Source: Acanthopleura granulata (lineage: Eukaryota > Mollusca > Polyplacophora > Chitonida > Chitonidae). From it: a stretch of 64,000 bases of DNA. Position 1 is the first letter of the stretch. Each line of letters opens with the position of its first letter. This document shows, in pieces, positions 1 to 10,831 of the stretch. The notes below the pieces were generated by a model. That model saw only the letters and a program-made list of their open reading frames with translations. It ran no database searches and was not told the DNA's origin. Both the position numbers and the translations under genes were made by a program. Location of the stretch: positions 28,205,443-28,269,442 of the forward strand of contig JABBOT010000005.1 of the NCBI GenBank assembly GCA_016165875.1, given 5' to 3'.

Positions 1-14
1 ATATTCTTTTACAG

Positions 15-137
15 GTTGTGGGATATTTGCAGAGAGAGATTTTCCGCAAGGGGAGTTTTTACTTGAGTATATTGGAGAGAGGCTCGATAGAGAGTTTGCC
101 GAGAAAAGATACGAGAAGTACGAGGGCGAGAGATATG
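15..137 (+). CDS. SET-domain exon, N-terminal half (partial gene)
   Basis: Between an acceptor ending in ACAG at 14 and a GTAAG donor at 138 the frame reads CGIFAERDFPQGEFLLEYIG, then RLDREFAEKRYEKYEG. The pattern G-[IV]-F-A-x(3)-F-x-x-G-[ED]-F-[LV]-x-E-Y-x-G is the start of a SET domain of the KMT5A (SET8) type, which binds S-adenosylmethionine and methylates lysine. The exon ends in phase 1. In KMT5A a short stretch with aromatic residues normally follows before the VDAT-like motif of the next exon. I do not see that stretch here, so a small exon may be missing, or the reading may run on to a later donor (open to about 210). The start codon and upstream exons are outside the window. Confidence 0.75.
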
Positions 138-444
138 GTAAGACTTGTAAACATCCAAAGGGTAAATATTCACTAGATAAAGGCACCATGGTAAAATTTC
201 AACTGTTGTGAATTTACTTTAATTTGCTGGTATTTAATCTCTCTCTGGGTCATCATATTTGTATAGGCCCTGTTGGCAGCTGATCATTATGCTATAAAGG
301 TTATTGGAATAGTAACACCTTAGTTTTTATCTTCCCATATTACATATTATGTAGAATATGGAAAAAGTTTGGTTAGAATTTGTAATTATTTGGCTGAATC
401 TTGTAACATGGAAACTAATGAATACCATTTTTTATTCTAAATAG

Positions 445-631
445 CGCTGATGCTACACAGACATTAGGACGCTTATGCAGATATGTTAATGATGCCCCTG
501 AAAAAGCATGCAACAGCAGGATGAGGCTAATGGTGTTGAATGATTATCCTTGTCTATGCCTGAAAATGATAGGAAAAGGGGATGAAATCACATATGACTA
601 TGGGGAGGATAATTTTCGGTGGGGAAAACAG
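445..631 (+). CDS. SET-domain exon, catalytic C-terminal half
   Basis: The exon lies between AATAG at 444 and GTGAGT at 632. It reads ADATQTLGRLCRYVNDAP, then a stretch of about 33 residues, then GDEITYDYGEDNFRW. It matches the KMT5A-type order: D-A-T-x(3)-L-G-R-L plus an N-[HD] motif (the AdoMet pocket, with VND where NH is usual), followed by G-[DE]-E-[IL]-x-Y-D-Y-G, which holds the catalytic tyrosine. Asp replaces the His of the RxxNH motif, which might weaken AdoMet binding. The 62 codons end in phase 0. The first base would need two bases carried from the previous exon, and the 15-137 exon carries only one, so either an exon is missing or the locus is damaged. Confidence 0.75.
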
Positions 632-3012
632 GTGAGTTCAGTATTTGCTTTATTATTGAAGTCTTATTCTTGATGTTGAAAATTGTGAAAATTCCTATTT
701 TATTATGTGTCATAAAATCCTTGCCTTCACTATTTCTTTGATTTTATTTTGTAAATACAGTAAGTATATCTATCTATAGTTCTAGATAGCTCCTTAAACC
801 TCTTTTTAACTTGTAAGGTACAGAGAATGGAGCAGATCCTTGCCCTCGGTGTACACTCGGCTAGATTCCTTAAAGCAAGAAATCAGAGATTCGTTTGCGT
901 TACCTTCATTATGAATCCACATGTAATATAAGGTCTCAAAACTTGCACCCTGTGTTAAGCGGCTCTTGCATTTAGTACCAAACTGTGGAACTACTCTCCA
1001 GTTTTAGTCGTATGATTTATTACTCCATATTCTGTGTACAAGTTAAAAGTTGTGTAAGGAGCTAATTGTCCCTAAAGCAAATTAGTCAACATATGTGTAA
1101 TAAAGTACTTACAGCACACATCTGTATTTTTTTTAAGAACAGATTTTATAAAAAAAAACTGTAGAACATGTTTATGTATGTATTTACAGACATCAGATGA
1201 TTTGATATCTGACAGTGGTAAAGGAAAACAATGTTTAGTTTATTGTTTCAATTGTTCTTTTTTACAATTTAAGTTGATCCAAAATCTGAATTTACAAAGA
1301 CTTTGAAAGCGAATCTGATTTTTATTTCGTTCTTTTTTTTTAACTGTTCTTGTTAATATTACCTGCAACAGTACATGATTGGTAGTTAGCTTTCATTTTG
1401 TTTTTCTTTAGTTCTTCTTCTTCGATGAACTCAGTAGTTATTATCTCTGGGCTTCATCCCCAGTCAGATGGTCACAGCAGCTGGCAGCTTTGAAAACATC
1501 TTTGAACTGTTACTTTTTCCATTATATGGGCAAAATAAAATCAGACAGATCAATACAATAGCACTTGTAATTAAGTCTAAGACTTAATTCATTGCTGTTC
1601 TTGATATGTGAACAGACAGAAAGAAATGAAATAGTTAACAATCATAGCTAATTCCATGGCTGCTGCAACACCTAAAACATGAAGATTTTTACAAAAAGTG
1701 CTTAAATGTATTGAAAAGATTTACTCCCGTATCACTGGTAGAAATTCTCTTTTCTTAAAATAATGTTTGACTTTCATTTGCACTACTTCAGTTTATTTTT
1801 GAATGTAACTTATGTTGAACCAAGAAGAGAATCCTGCACTCATTACTGTCATGAAGTAGTCTTCTACCCTGATATACAGTCGGTGTAATTTTTGTTTTCC
1901 ATGGAATTTTGACTTAAATGAAGTTTGAAAATTTAGTGTAATTCTTGGGTTTCCTGTCAAAGCTAACAATCGGTCTGGATGTCAAATATGACACGCGCTG
2001 GGACTTGCCTGAGATATAAAATGTAACGAGCAAATTGTTTGGATATCTAATGGCCGCTAAGTGTTGGTATGATGAAACCTCTGCCCTTGGAAATTGGTAA
2101 CTAGCATGAACAGCGCACAGGCATCAACATTTATAAACCAGTTTACAATGGGGTGACTTAAAATCGTCACCCAGCTTTCAAACATGGATGCTCACATCGT
2201 GATGCACTTTTGATTTAAAAGTTTGTTCAAAACTAGGAAAAATAAAATGCAATTGGCAATAAAATTCATATTTGAGGAAGGGGAATGTTCCACTAGGCCT
2301 TTTCGTGCAAAATGAAGGTATAAATCGTTCAAATCTCGGATAGTATTTTCTGAATTATACTTTCTACTCCATCACGAGCACATGTACAAATGTAAATAGT
2401 GACAACGATCATGACAGCTTTTTCTAGTGATAAAAAAAATCATTGCATACTGCAGAACTATTCAAAATAGTTAAATAGTTTCATAATAATAGCTTTATTT
2501 AATGATCAAGGCATTAGGAAATAATAAGATTATAGGACATGTAATGCCAAATAGATCGGGTTTTTTTGTTGTTGTTTATGACAAGTCTTTTAGAATAAAT
2601 TGCATGATGCCTAGAGACGCCTGTGCGGATGAGAAGGCCCTGTAGAGCAATGTCCACAGACGTTCATGGTACAGAGCAAATCTGTAATATTCTTACCAAT
2701 GTCTGTTTTGAAGTGTTTTGTTTTTAATTGGCACATTTTATTTTTATTTAATTTGTATTGTAATTTGACAATATTGGATTCTTTTTATACAGCTGCGGAT
2801 GGTCGTGGTTTCCCCGAGGACACTGCTCGGTTTCCTCCTACCATAATGCTGGCCACCATCGTATAAATGAAATATTCTTGCGTACGGCTTAAAACACCTA
2901 TGAAATAAATCTAAATCAATAAATCTTTTTGAATAAGAAGTATATTCAAATGATTGCAATAATTCAGAATTTTATGTGTAATTTAAATTTGATTTTATTT
3001 GTCTTGTTCAAG
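632..3012 (+). other. Intron-like stretch, no gene
   Basis: AT-rich sequence between the SET exon and the first linker exon. Apart from the SINE tail at 2787-2926 I see no coding signal, RNA gene or obvious repeat. Reading frames are short and have no recognisable domain. Confidence 0.5.
2787..2926 (+). mobile_element. SINE family 1, 3' part
   Basis: The body-to-tail segment starts TGCGGATGGTCGTGG and continues through CCTACCATAATGCTGGCC to a tail like TACGGCTTAAAACACCTATG with AATAAAT. It matches the full copy at 50672-50923. The tRNA-like head is missing, so it is 5'-truncated. Confidence 0.8.
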
Positions 3013-3084
3013 ATATTGATGAAAATTCATTCAATCGACCGGATTATCCTGTTGATCTGAAAGAAACAGATGACAGTAACTCAT
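3013..3084 (+). CDS. Linker exon, acidic, phase 1-1
   Basis: After TTCAAG at 3012 and before GTGAGT at 3085 one frame is open: IDENSFNRPDYPVDLKETDD then SNS. It begins with two bases of a codon and ends with one, so it is a symmetrical phase 1-1 exon like the downstream exons. It is rich in Asp, Glu and Asn, as expected of a flexible linker. No known domain is present. Membership in the SET/recombinase gene rests on strand, order and phase. The upstream SET exon ends in phase 0, which does not join cleanly. Confidence 0.4.
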
Positions 3085-3089
3085 GTGAG

Positions 3090-5250
3090 TATTGCTTGTG
3101 GTCAACATTTTTTTAAATCATTGTCTAATAATTCTTTCACGTTAAGGCTTATGGGCCTTAAGTTGTATTTTGAAATGTTTCGAATAAACATATTTTTACC
3201 CGATATAAAATATATTGAGGTATTCTGACAGAGCTTGAGAGTGTCCACACACATTCAACCTGATGTGTGTAACACATCGGTTATAAAATCTCATGATTAT
3301 CCTATTATTGCGACGTGGTGTTTATTTCTTTGTCACTTTATTTAAACAAGTAATATCTATGTAATAACTTACTTTCTAAAATGGACATATGATGTCCTGA
3401 TTTTGTTACAGACACTGAAAAGATGTTGGGGGACAAATAAATGCTGCAAATTATGTAAATATATCTAAGCTCCAGTGTTTTGGTGGTCTTCATCGTTGTA
3501 GGAACATATATGGTTTAAAAGCAAAAACCCAACACCTGTAGCCCTTTCATTGGAGTGTTCTTTGAGGATGAAAAAAATTATAGTATGCAAAATGTTTTGG
3601 GAGCGTTTTGTAAGACATATGAAAAGCATTTAAAAGTTGCAGTTCTTTAAAGCTTAATGGGGCGGCCATTTTAAAAAATGACATCATCATGCTTCGAAGA
3701 ATTGAATTATAGCTAGTCTGAAAGATGATGACCAACGCACAGATTAAGCTTAATGCCCAGATCATTTAGAAGTGTCTCATATTCTACTAATTAGATAAAC
3801 ATTCACAGCACAGCTTGTATCTACCAATCCGGTGGGTTATCTTTTCACCAGTCCTACATATCAGGCATCCATAGAGGTCAAAATTTCACAAACTGAAATT
3901 CAAAACTGGAGTTTGTGACAGGGGCTAAATTGAGTTTAAAAAATTTTTACCGACCAATGTGAAATCTGAATTGAATTACAAATTGGTTTACAAACCAAGG
4001 CAATTTTTTTGTAATATTGTATAATTATCTGTAAATTTCTATAAATATTTACTTCACAGTTTCACTTGTTTTCTGATTTTGAGAAGAACAGAAATATGAC
4101 TTTTTCTGATAAACATTGATAGCATCCAGATTACATTTAAAGGTTGAGCAAGAACAATAAAGAACTTAAAAGTAGACCTTGAATCCAAACAATGCCAACA
4201 GTGTCCTATATACATTAAATTTACAGGTGCTTTTCAGTGAAAGAATAAATTCAAAATCCTTTGTGTTGTTACATCTCTGTTTAAATATACCTTACATTAA
4301 CCGAGCAAAATCAAAAGTGAGCTACTTCTCTTGTTGAACCAAGTATTTGAAAAAAACATCAACTTTTTTTTATCCCCAATTCCTGCTGAGTTGTTAAGAT
4401 ATCCTAGCGAATACTTAGCTTACTTCTGTGTGTTGTTTATCCAAGTCAAGGACAAGTTTTACTGAAAGTTAGTGCCGTTTGTGTCCTCAAAACAAGGCAT
4501 ATGTATGACTTCCTATTTTCAATACAAGAACAACATGAAGTGTGACCGCTATGATTCACGTTCTGCCTTTTGAAATGAATTGGTTTTGTCAGAGACCAAG
4601 AGACAAAATATTGTGCCATTCTCTTTCAAAATTCCGTTTTTGGAACCCAACTTGAGTATAATTACATTCCTGTTGTTGAAATTGAATCTTTTACTGAAAA
4701 TATTAAGTTCCAACCACAAAATTGAGTTTTAAACTCAATTTTACAAACCATACATCAGTTGATAAATATGACGTGCATGAATGCCTGCAAACATGTCTGA
4801 AGTCGGTGCTCTGTTCAGTCGATTCAGCCGATTGTAGCCTTACATTAAATGGCAAAATAGGGTAATATTTATTTCATTGTATATGTGTTATTGTTATTGA
4901 CCTAGTATGCAACTGAATTGACCTAGTATTTGCCCAAATGAAAAAGTTGTTGACCCTGGCCAAAGCAACTAGTTGTTTTATACCCGTCTGCGAAAGTTAT
5001 ATACTGTATCTTGTTTATAATTCTGTGATGTGCAAAGATTTCAGCTTAGCCTATTGATGTACGGTGCGTGTTATTTGTTACTTCTTGAACAATGAAAAAA
5101 ACAAAATAAAAATACCAAAAAATGAATTAATTGGTAAGATTGCAGTTTTCCTGAATAGTCACCATATGCCAACTATCAAACTGATGTCACTGAAGTTTTT
5201 TCCTCCATGTTGTAAGTGTTAATATACAATTGTTTTCTTTTTCTATACAG
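3090..5250 (+). other. Intron-like stretch, no gene
   Basis: AT-rich sequence with no coding signal. The segment 4720-4744 is a nearly perfect palindrome (AATTGAGTTTTAAACTCAATT core). Similar motifs around 3930-3960 suggest remains of a small fold-back element. Nothing else is supported. Confidence 0.4.
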
Positions 5251-5308
5251 CCTCTTGAAGACTTCCTTAGGCATACTGAAGCAAACATGATGAAAATTAT
5301 TACATCAG
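5251..5308 (+). CDS. Possible linker exon (weak)
   Basis: A strong polypyrimidine tract with TATACAG ends at 5250, and CAG|GTATTT lies at 5309. Only one frame is open: PLEDFLRHTEANMMKIITS, starting in phase 0 and ending in phase 1. It cannot follow the phase-1 end of the 3013-3084 exon without a stop. It may be an alternative exon, a remnant or a false call. No domain is recognised. Confidence 0.25.
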
Positions 5309-5689
5309 GTATTTTTGTCCTACTTCATGCACACTTTGAAAGTTGCTGCCTGTGTACATTGATTACGAACATTGGATCATTTTGACATGGTGGAATCAAC
5401 AGTTTCATTATACAGGTACTTGTCCTCTTAAATGACAGTAAGATCACGTGTGTCGGATAATACAAGGTTTTAGAGTACTGGTAAAGTAGGTTCCATTTGC
5501 CAGCCCTGTCAACAGTCTGGTTGTAACCAATTCTCAGAGAGAAATTTAAAAGACAGTAATATATCAAATTGTGCCAGCTATCATATCAGCAAATTAAACA
5601 AAGGGTACTTTAGGGGAGTTTATTTTAGGTACCACTTGACAACATTTTATATAATTTTAAGTAAATTTATATGATTTCTACCTGTGAAG

Positions 5690-6130
5690 TTAAATCCTTA
5701 TCTTTCTCTTTTGTTAAGTGGTTGTATAATTTAATATTTGTACATTAAACAGTTCATTAAATACATGTTACTCTTGCAGATGAGCCTACTTCTAGTTAGA
5801 AGACTATAGACACTGGTGTTGATGGTGAGTACACATGTAGGCAATAAATGAGGCACATTGTATAATGCAAGAAATTAATGGTGGTGGTATTAAGGTAGGA
5901 GTAATCATTTTGAACACGCATTTCTGCCTGATGATTGTCACCAAGGACTCAACATGACTGAACTTTGGAGTGATGTTGAAGCATATAAGTGACAGTTGGT
6001 TGACATTAACTGTCTGTGCCCTTAGGATATGTTATTGATTCATTGACTGTAGTAATAACTGTGTGGATGACTTTTATGTACTCAGTTTTCTTGTGTGAAG
6101 AGTTTGTATAAGTGTAATACTTAGTAATTT
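5690..6130 (+). repeat. Tandem duplication unit 1 carrying a mini-exon
   Basis: This block and 6290-6660 are diverged direct copies. Both hold a TTCTCTTTTGT...GGTTGTATAA segment, the mini-exon, and the downstream run GGCAATAA(A/G)TGAGGCA...TGCAAGAAATTAATGG. A phrase like AAG(C/T)ATATAAGTGACAGTTGG occurs at 5978 and again at 6190, so a third partial unit lies between. Confidence 0.7.
5780..5824 (+). pseudogene. Duplicated mini-exon, copy 1, with in-frame stop
   Basis: A 45-base exon between TTGCAG at 5779 and GTGAGT at 5825. In the phase 1-1 frame it reads DEPTSS, then TAG (5797-5799), then KTIDTGVD. The second copy at 6381 has CAG at the matching codon, so this copy has a nonsense change. 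If spliced into the transcript it would truncate the protein before the fingers and recombinase. It may be skipped in favour of the intact copy. Confidence 0.5.
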
Positions 6131-6289
6131 TGTATGTAGCAGATGGTACATGTTTAGAAGAAGCCAATTTTGAGACTTGTGTACATGTTTAAGTATATAA
6201 GTGACAGTTGGTTGACATTCACAACCAGATTTTTCTTTGGTGATATAATGATAGATGCATTGACTACAGCAATGAATTCTACTCTTGAA

Positions 6290-6660
6290 TTTGAATGCTT
6301 ATCATTCTCTTTTGTGATATGGTTGTATAACTTAATATTTGTGGATGCTTTTGTTTACTGGACGGATGTTTTTCCTGCAGATGAGCCTACTTCTGGTCAG
6401 ATGACTGCAGACACCGGTGGTGATGGTGAGTATACATGTAGGCAATAAGTGAGGCAGGTTGTATAATGCAAGAAATTAATGGGAGGAGGTATGAAGGTAG
6501 GTGTAATCATTTCGAGCACTTTTGTAAAGTTATCACATTTCTGCATTATGGTTGTTCCTATTAAATGTTATTGCTTTATTGACTATAGTGATCACTCTGT
6601 TGAATTTAGTGCAGAAGGTTGTCTTGCAGAGATCATATAAATTTAATATTTTTATTTGGG
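6290..6660 (+). repeat. Tandem duplication unit 2 carrying a mini-exon
   Basis: Second unit of the duplication described at 5690-6130, about 600 bases downstream and in the same orientation. Confidence 0.7.
6381..6425 (+). CDS. Duplicated mini-exon, copy 2, open
   Basis: A 45-base exon after TTCCTGCAG (6380) and before GTGAGT (6426). In phase 1-1 it reads DEPTSGQMTADTGGD. It is acidic and Thr/Gly-rich, a likely linker between the SET part and the finger part. A 45-base phase 1-1 exon can be gained or skipped without shifting the frame. No domain is recognised. Confidence 0.45.
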
Positions 6661-6796
6661 GGGGGCAATCTTACATAAGGCTTAGCCTAAAGATTCTGTA
6701 GAGGTAACCGACTGGGACCTTGCTTCTGGAGTGGTCTGCATGGATTTAAGTGGGAAATCTTGTCCCATTGTAGCTTGCCAAGCGGTTTATGTTTCT

Positions 6797-6900
6797 TTCA
6801 GCCTGTGCCGAGTTTTTTTCACTTTGTAATACACTGGCCACAATCATGTAAGCTGAAATACTGTTAAAATGTTAAAGAAGTCAACCAACAAGCTAGAAAA
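6797..6900 (+). mobile_element. Diverged SINE family 1 tail
   Basis: The order GAGTTTTTTTCACT, ACACTGGCCACAATCATGTAAG, CTGAAATACTG, TTAAAATG parallels the body-to-tail part of SINE family 1 (CTGGCC...CGTATAAGTGAAATATTC...), but is strongly diverged. Confidence 0.35.
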
Positions 6901-7650
6901 CTGAACCTTATTTCTGAAAAGGGTGAATAGACTATAAGACCAGGCCACAGAGCCTGATAAATATTTTCATGTGTATTTTCTGGAACTACTTTGCTCTCCT
7001 TTATGGGGAGGTCAAGAAAACATTGCTCTCTGTAGTCCTGCACTTAGCTGACCATTGACAGTTATCCTCTGTACTGCCTCTAGTAATCCAAACGAATGCA
7101 AAACTTGCCTATAGTCTAATGATATCAAATATCTCCTCACAGCTGCGACATTGTTTCGGAGCTATAATGGTGCACTTGGCTTTTACCATACGCTTCCCTT
7201 ATACTATTTTTAAAATTTAAGGAATTTTAAGATTGATGGGTTATTGGTTACCACACCCATTGAGTCTGTTGACAAGCCTGTTCAGAACCGAGCGCCACCA
7301 GAGACACTTAAGTGTCCACTGTCTAAATACAAGAATGGTGAATCCCAAACAAAGAAAACTGTTGGTATTCCACAATTTAAATGACATCTTTGTAAAGCTA
7401 AGTTTTGCCTACCTTTCATTTATCCATAACTGTGGGCTGTCAGTTATCAACAATGTCTGTTCTATCATAAATAATCCCATCTGTCTTCTGTTTTGACAAA
7501 TAGATTAATAAAACTGCCAATTTGCATTATTATGTTTTTTTGAACATTATGGTTTTTAGTAGTAATGCTGTCTCATTTTCCTGAAAGTCACAGTATGCAT
7601 GTTCAGTGGTGTAGTTTTGCTTTGATCACTTTTTATTTGCTTCTTTACAC
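6900..7650 (+). other. Intron-like stretch, no gene
   Basis: No recognisable coding region, RNA gene or repeat. The open frame at 7233-7496 has no domain and overlaps no splice signal that I trust. Confidence 0.4.
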
Positions 7651-7654
7651 AAAA

Positions 7655-7736
7655 TGCGTCTGCTCTATATCCCACAAACATTTTAAAAAGAAGGGAGGTT
7701 TGACTACCCATATGAAGACTCATGATCCATCTAAAG
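7655..7736 (+). pseudogene. Degenerate C2H2 zinc-finger exon
   Basis: The frame reads CVCSISHKHFKKKGGLTTHM then KTHDPSK and ends in phase 1 at GTATGT (7737). The spacing C-x2-[C]-x3-F-x5-L-x2-H-x3-H is that of a C2H2 finger. The second zinc-binding Cys is Ser (TCC at 7670-7672), so zinc binding should be lost. Its phase-1 end joins cleanly to the next exon, which starts with two bases (9248). I see no AG acceptor just upstream: the expected place has TTCTTTACAC. Both defects suggest decay. Finger families bind nucleic acid or protein, and no target can be given. Confidence 0.5.
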
Positions 7737-7739
7737 GTA

Positions 7740-9245
7740 TGTGACTCTCCTTGATTTTGTGATTTATGGTTACAAATCTATTAGTTGTCTGTCACAAGAA
7801 GAAAAATATATATCATTCTATTTCTGAGGTTTTGTAATGGTGTGAGAGGGGAAAATAGGGGTGGTGTTGGTTGTGGTGTCAGTGTCTGTTTAATTGTCAT
7901 GTCAAGGACAGATGTGAATATGTACTCATTATTGTGGCAGGTTAAGCTTTTTGTGTTTGCCAAGGAAAGGCTTTCGTATATGGATTAAGGGTTTAGGTTT
8001 TTAGCTCGCCTGTACCCAGAGTGTCGGTGTCATCGTCTGCGCCCAATAACAGAGAAAGATATGTTAAACAAAAGGTTAGGGGTGGTATGTTAAAAATTGC
8101 TGCATGTATTGAGCTCATGGTTTTCTAAAATCAAATTTGTTACATTTAAAGTAAAAGCTTGATTTTAGTGTTGAACGTAGAAACCTAACATGTTTAGTGA
8201 ATTCAAAATACTTACTGATGATTTTTAATTTAGGAAACTTTATTTAAAATTATAACTTAATTTTCATATTAAACATGAAAACACATGTTCATTTTGGATT
8301 TTAAGGCAGTTACCTGTGTTGCATTTAAATTTAATGTTTCGAGAAATTAAATTTTAAAAATTTTCATTTTAAAAAGTAAATTTTGAAAATTTAAATTCTA
8401 TCATTTTTAAAATTTGTATTTGCAAATATATTTTTACATTTTATGTTAAGCACAATTTTCATGATTGTAATTTAAATTATATTTTTTTATTTGAATTTTA
8501 ACAATTTTAAATCAAAGTGAAATGTTTCAATTTTAAAATATGACTTAATTTTACTGTTAAACATGAAAAGAACTAATTCTAAACTAATATCTGTATTTGG
8601 CAGTAAATTTTGTATAGTGTTGTTTGCATATAACAGAAAAACCGTCTGTTTTATCAGGTTGTGTACAGAACTACAGGCCAAAGAGAATCTGCTTTTAACA
8701 TTACAGAAAATTTAAAATGGATGACCATATGACTCAGCTAAGATACTGGTCTCTTGTTTGAGCGTGGCTATTTTGTGAAGAGGCTAGTCGTTTGTCCATT
8801 ACTAAGCTAGACTAGATTACTGAATCACAATACTTGTATATGTACATATATTGAACTGCTTGCCCATTGTTGTGACCGTGTTATACATTTGATAAGACTT
8901 CTTGGTGGCAAAGTGTTCAGCAAGACACTTTTACTGGCTCTTATGCAAACACTAACCACTATACCAGGATAATTATGAATTCTAATAATTGCTTATTCAT
9001 ACAAGCCACCAGTGACTTATCTTGATGAATGCGTTTATAATGTTATGCATGGCATATAGATCTTCACTGCATGCCTTACATGCGTATACAGAAAATATGC
9101 TTGAGTTTTTATGTACAGTGTTAAGGAATGGAGTTTGTATTATGTGGAATCAAGTAATTAACTCAAGGTAGACGTACATTATTGCTGTCAAAATTGTAAG
9201 GTTAACCTGCCTGATTGTATAATATGTCGCATGGGTGTTCCTTTC
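7740..9245 (+). other. Intron-like stretch with very AT-rich core
   Basis: No gene is recognised. From about 8150 to 8530 the sequence is extremely AT-rich, with repeated TTAAATTTT / AAAATTTAA motifs that would form weak stems. It ends in a good pyrimidine tract and TTTCAG at 9247. Confidence 0.4.
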
Positions 9246-9247
9246 AG

Positions 9248-10829
9248 ATGGCAGAAAGTATAAAAAACCATACAGGTATTGTCCCTTTTGCAATTTGCTG
9301 CAGTCGGGTCTACCACGCCACCTAGAACTAAAGCACAAAAACGAACCAGCTGTTCAGCAAGCCCTTGAATATCCTGAACACTGAGAAGAGCGTAAATCCG
9401 CGTTTGCAGCCTTGAGGAAAGAAGGTATTTTTAAATACAATCAGACTCATATTGGTGAAGATGAAGTATTTATGGCTGAACGTACAGGTCAAACAGATAT
9501 TGTGGCTTGCTCCTTCTGCAAAGGATTTTATGGGCGTCGCTCTTTTCACAAGCATACACAGATATGCATGAAAGATGGAACTGCAGTACCGAAAAGTATA
9601 CACCCAGATGCCATTACAGATAATGACGAGTTCTCCCTAGAGATACTGTCACGCTTTTGCCAGGATGAAATAGGAATGCTGTGTCGTAATGATCGTTCAT
9701 AATTGGTAGACGTCTGTACCAGAAAAACCTCAGAAAAGTTGATAAAACCATGGAGACAAAGAAGTCTGTTATGTCTGATATGAGAATAATAGCGCGGTTA
9801 TTTCTAGAGTTCAAAGAGCTAGGCACAGTGCCATCGTCAGATGTGGAAGACAAATTTTCATTTACTAGAACCAGCTATACACTCGGTTTCAACACCTGAT
9901 ATTGTGTTGAAGTATGGGATGAAAATGCACATCTATTATTTGCTTAAAACATCTCTGCAGTTTATTGTTGCTGATCGTCTTAGCAGAGGGGAGGAATCCA
10001 GAGCAGACGAAATCGGCAAGTTTGAACGCTTACTGGACCTGAACAAAAATGTTATATTTGGGGATTCAGTGTATGCCATAAACTTGTCAAGACAGGAGAG
10101 GCTTAAAATGCCTGAGCAAATTGTCAAAAACTCAGATGTCACACTTCTTGGGAGGCACACTTCTTGGGGAGCACATTCAGATGACCATAAGCCAGAATGC
10201 TGCAGAGTATACCTTTATTGGTCTTCATGAGTATGTAGCTTTGTGCGACAATGTGTGTGCTATAGTGACCTTTTTCAATGCTAGACGCGGAGGTGAGCCA
10301 AGCCGTTTAAAGCTGACACAACTTCAAGATGCTTGGGACAACAGGTGGGTGGACGGCACAGCTGTAGAAGAGTTGAAGCCTTGGGAAAAGAAACTCTTTC
10401 ACAACCTTCATATTGCCGATCAACCAGGCAAGGGCAACCATTTAGTTCCTGTACTGATTCCAAGTGACTTGGTTAAGCTGTTGAAAATACTTTCTGACCC
10501 AGAAATTAGACAAAGGGCGGGTGTTCTTGCAGAAAACATTTATGTCTTTCCAATGACAGGTCAGACTTTAAGCCATGTCCATGGATGGGCTTGTATCAAC
10601 GAAATGTGCCGTGATGCCAAGTGTGACAACCCAAGTTTGCTTACAGCTAGTAAACAGCGCCATCGTATGAGCACGATTTATTGTTCATTGGATGTTCCAG
10701 AATCAGACCGAGAATATTTCTACAAACATATGGGACATTGTAAAGCTGTCAACGTGGGAACTTACCAATACCCATTATCAGTGCTAAAAGTGACCAAGGT
10801 TGGCAGACATCTTCAGAATATTGATAGAG
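9248..10829 (+). pseudogene. Zinc-finger and Crypton-like tyrosine recombinase exon, with one stop and three frameshifts
   Basis: The exon starts in phase 1 and reads a C2H2-like finger (YCPFCNLLQSGLPRHLELKH), then a second C2HC-like finger (CSFCKGFYGRRSFHKHTQIC). A helical core-binding region follows (YYLLKTSLQFIVADRLSRGE and FFGDxxYAINLxRQ-like GDSVYAINLSRQ). Then comes the tyrosine-recombinase catalytic part: Arg in FFNARRGGEPSRLK (codon at 10283), the RHRMST box (near 10658), KHMGH (near 10730) and the tyrosine in NVGTYQYP (near 10763). All five elements of the R-H-R-H-Y type fold can be placed. It resembles Crypton-type recombinases of animals. Damage: TGA at 9382-9384, frame change near 9700, another near 9857, and a third from a 16-bp tandem duplication at 10140-10171. 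The exon ends GATAGAG|GTATGT in phase 1. Confidence 0.75.
10140..10171 (+). repeat. 16-bp tandem duplication that shifts the frame
   Basis: CACACTTCTTGGGAGG is followed at once by CACACTTCTTGGGGAG. Removing one unit restores a continuous reading from the core-binding part into the catalytic part, so this is a recent or copy-specific lesion. Confidence 0.8.
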
Positions 10830-10831
10830 GT

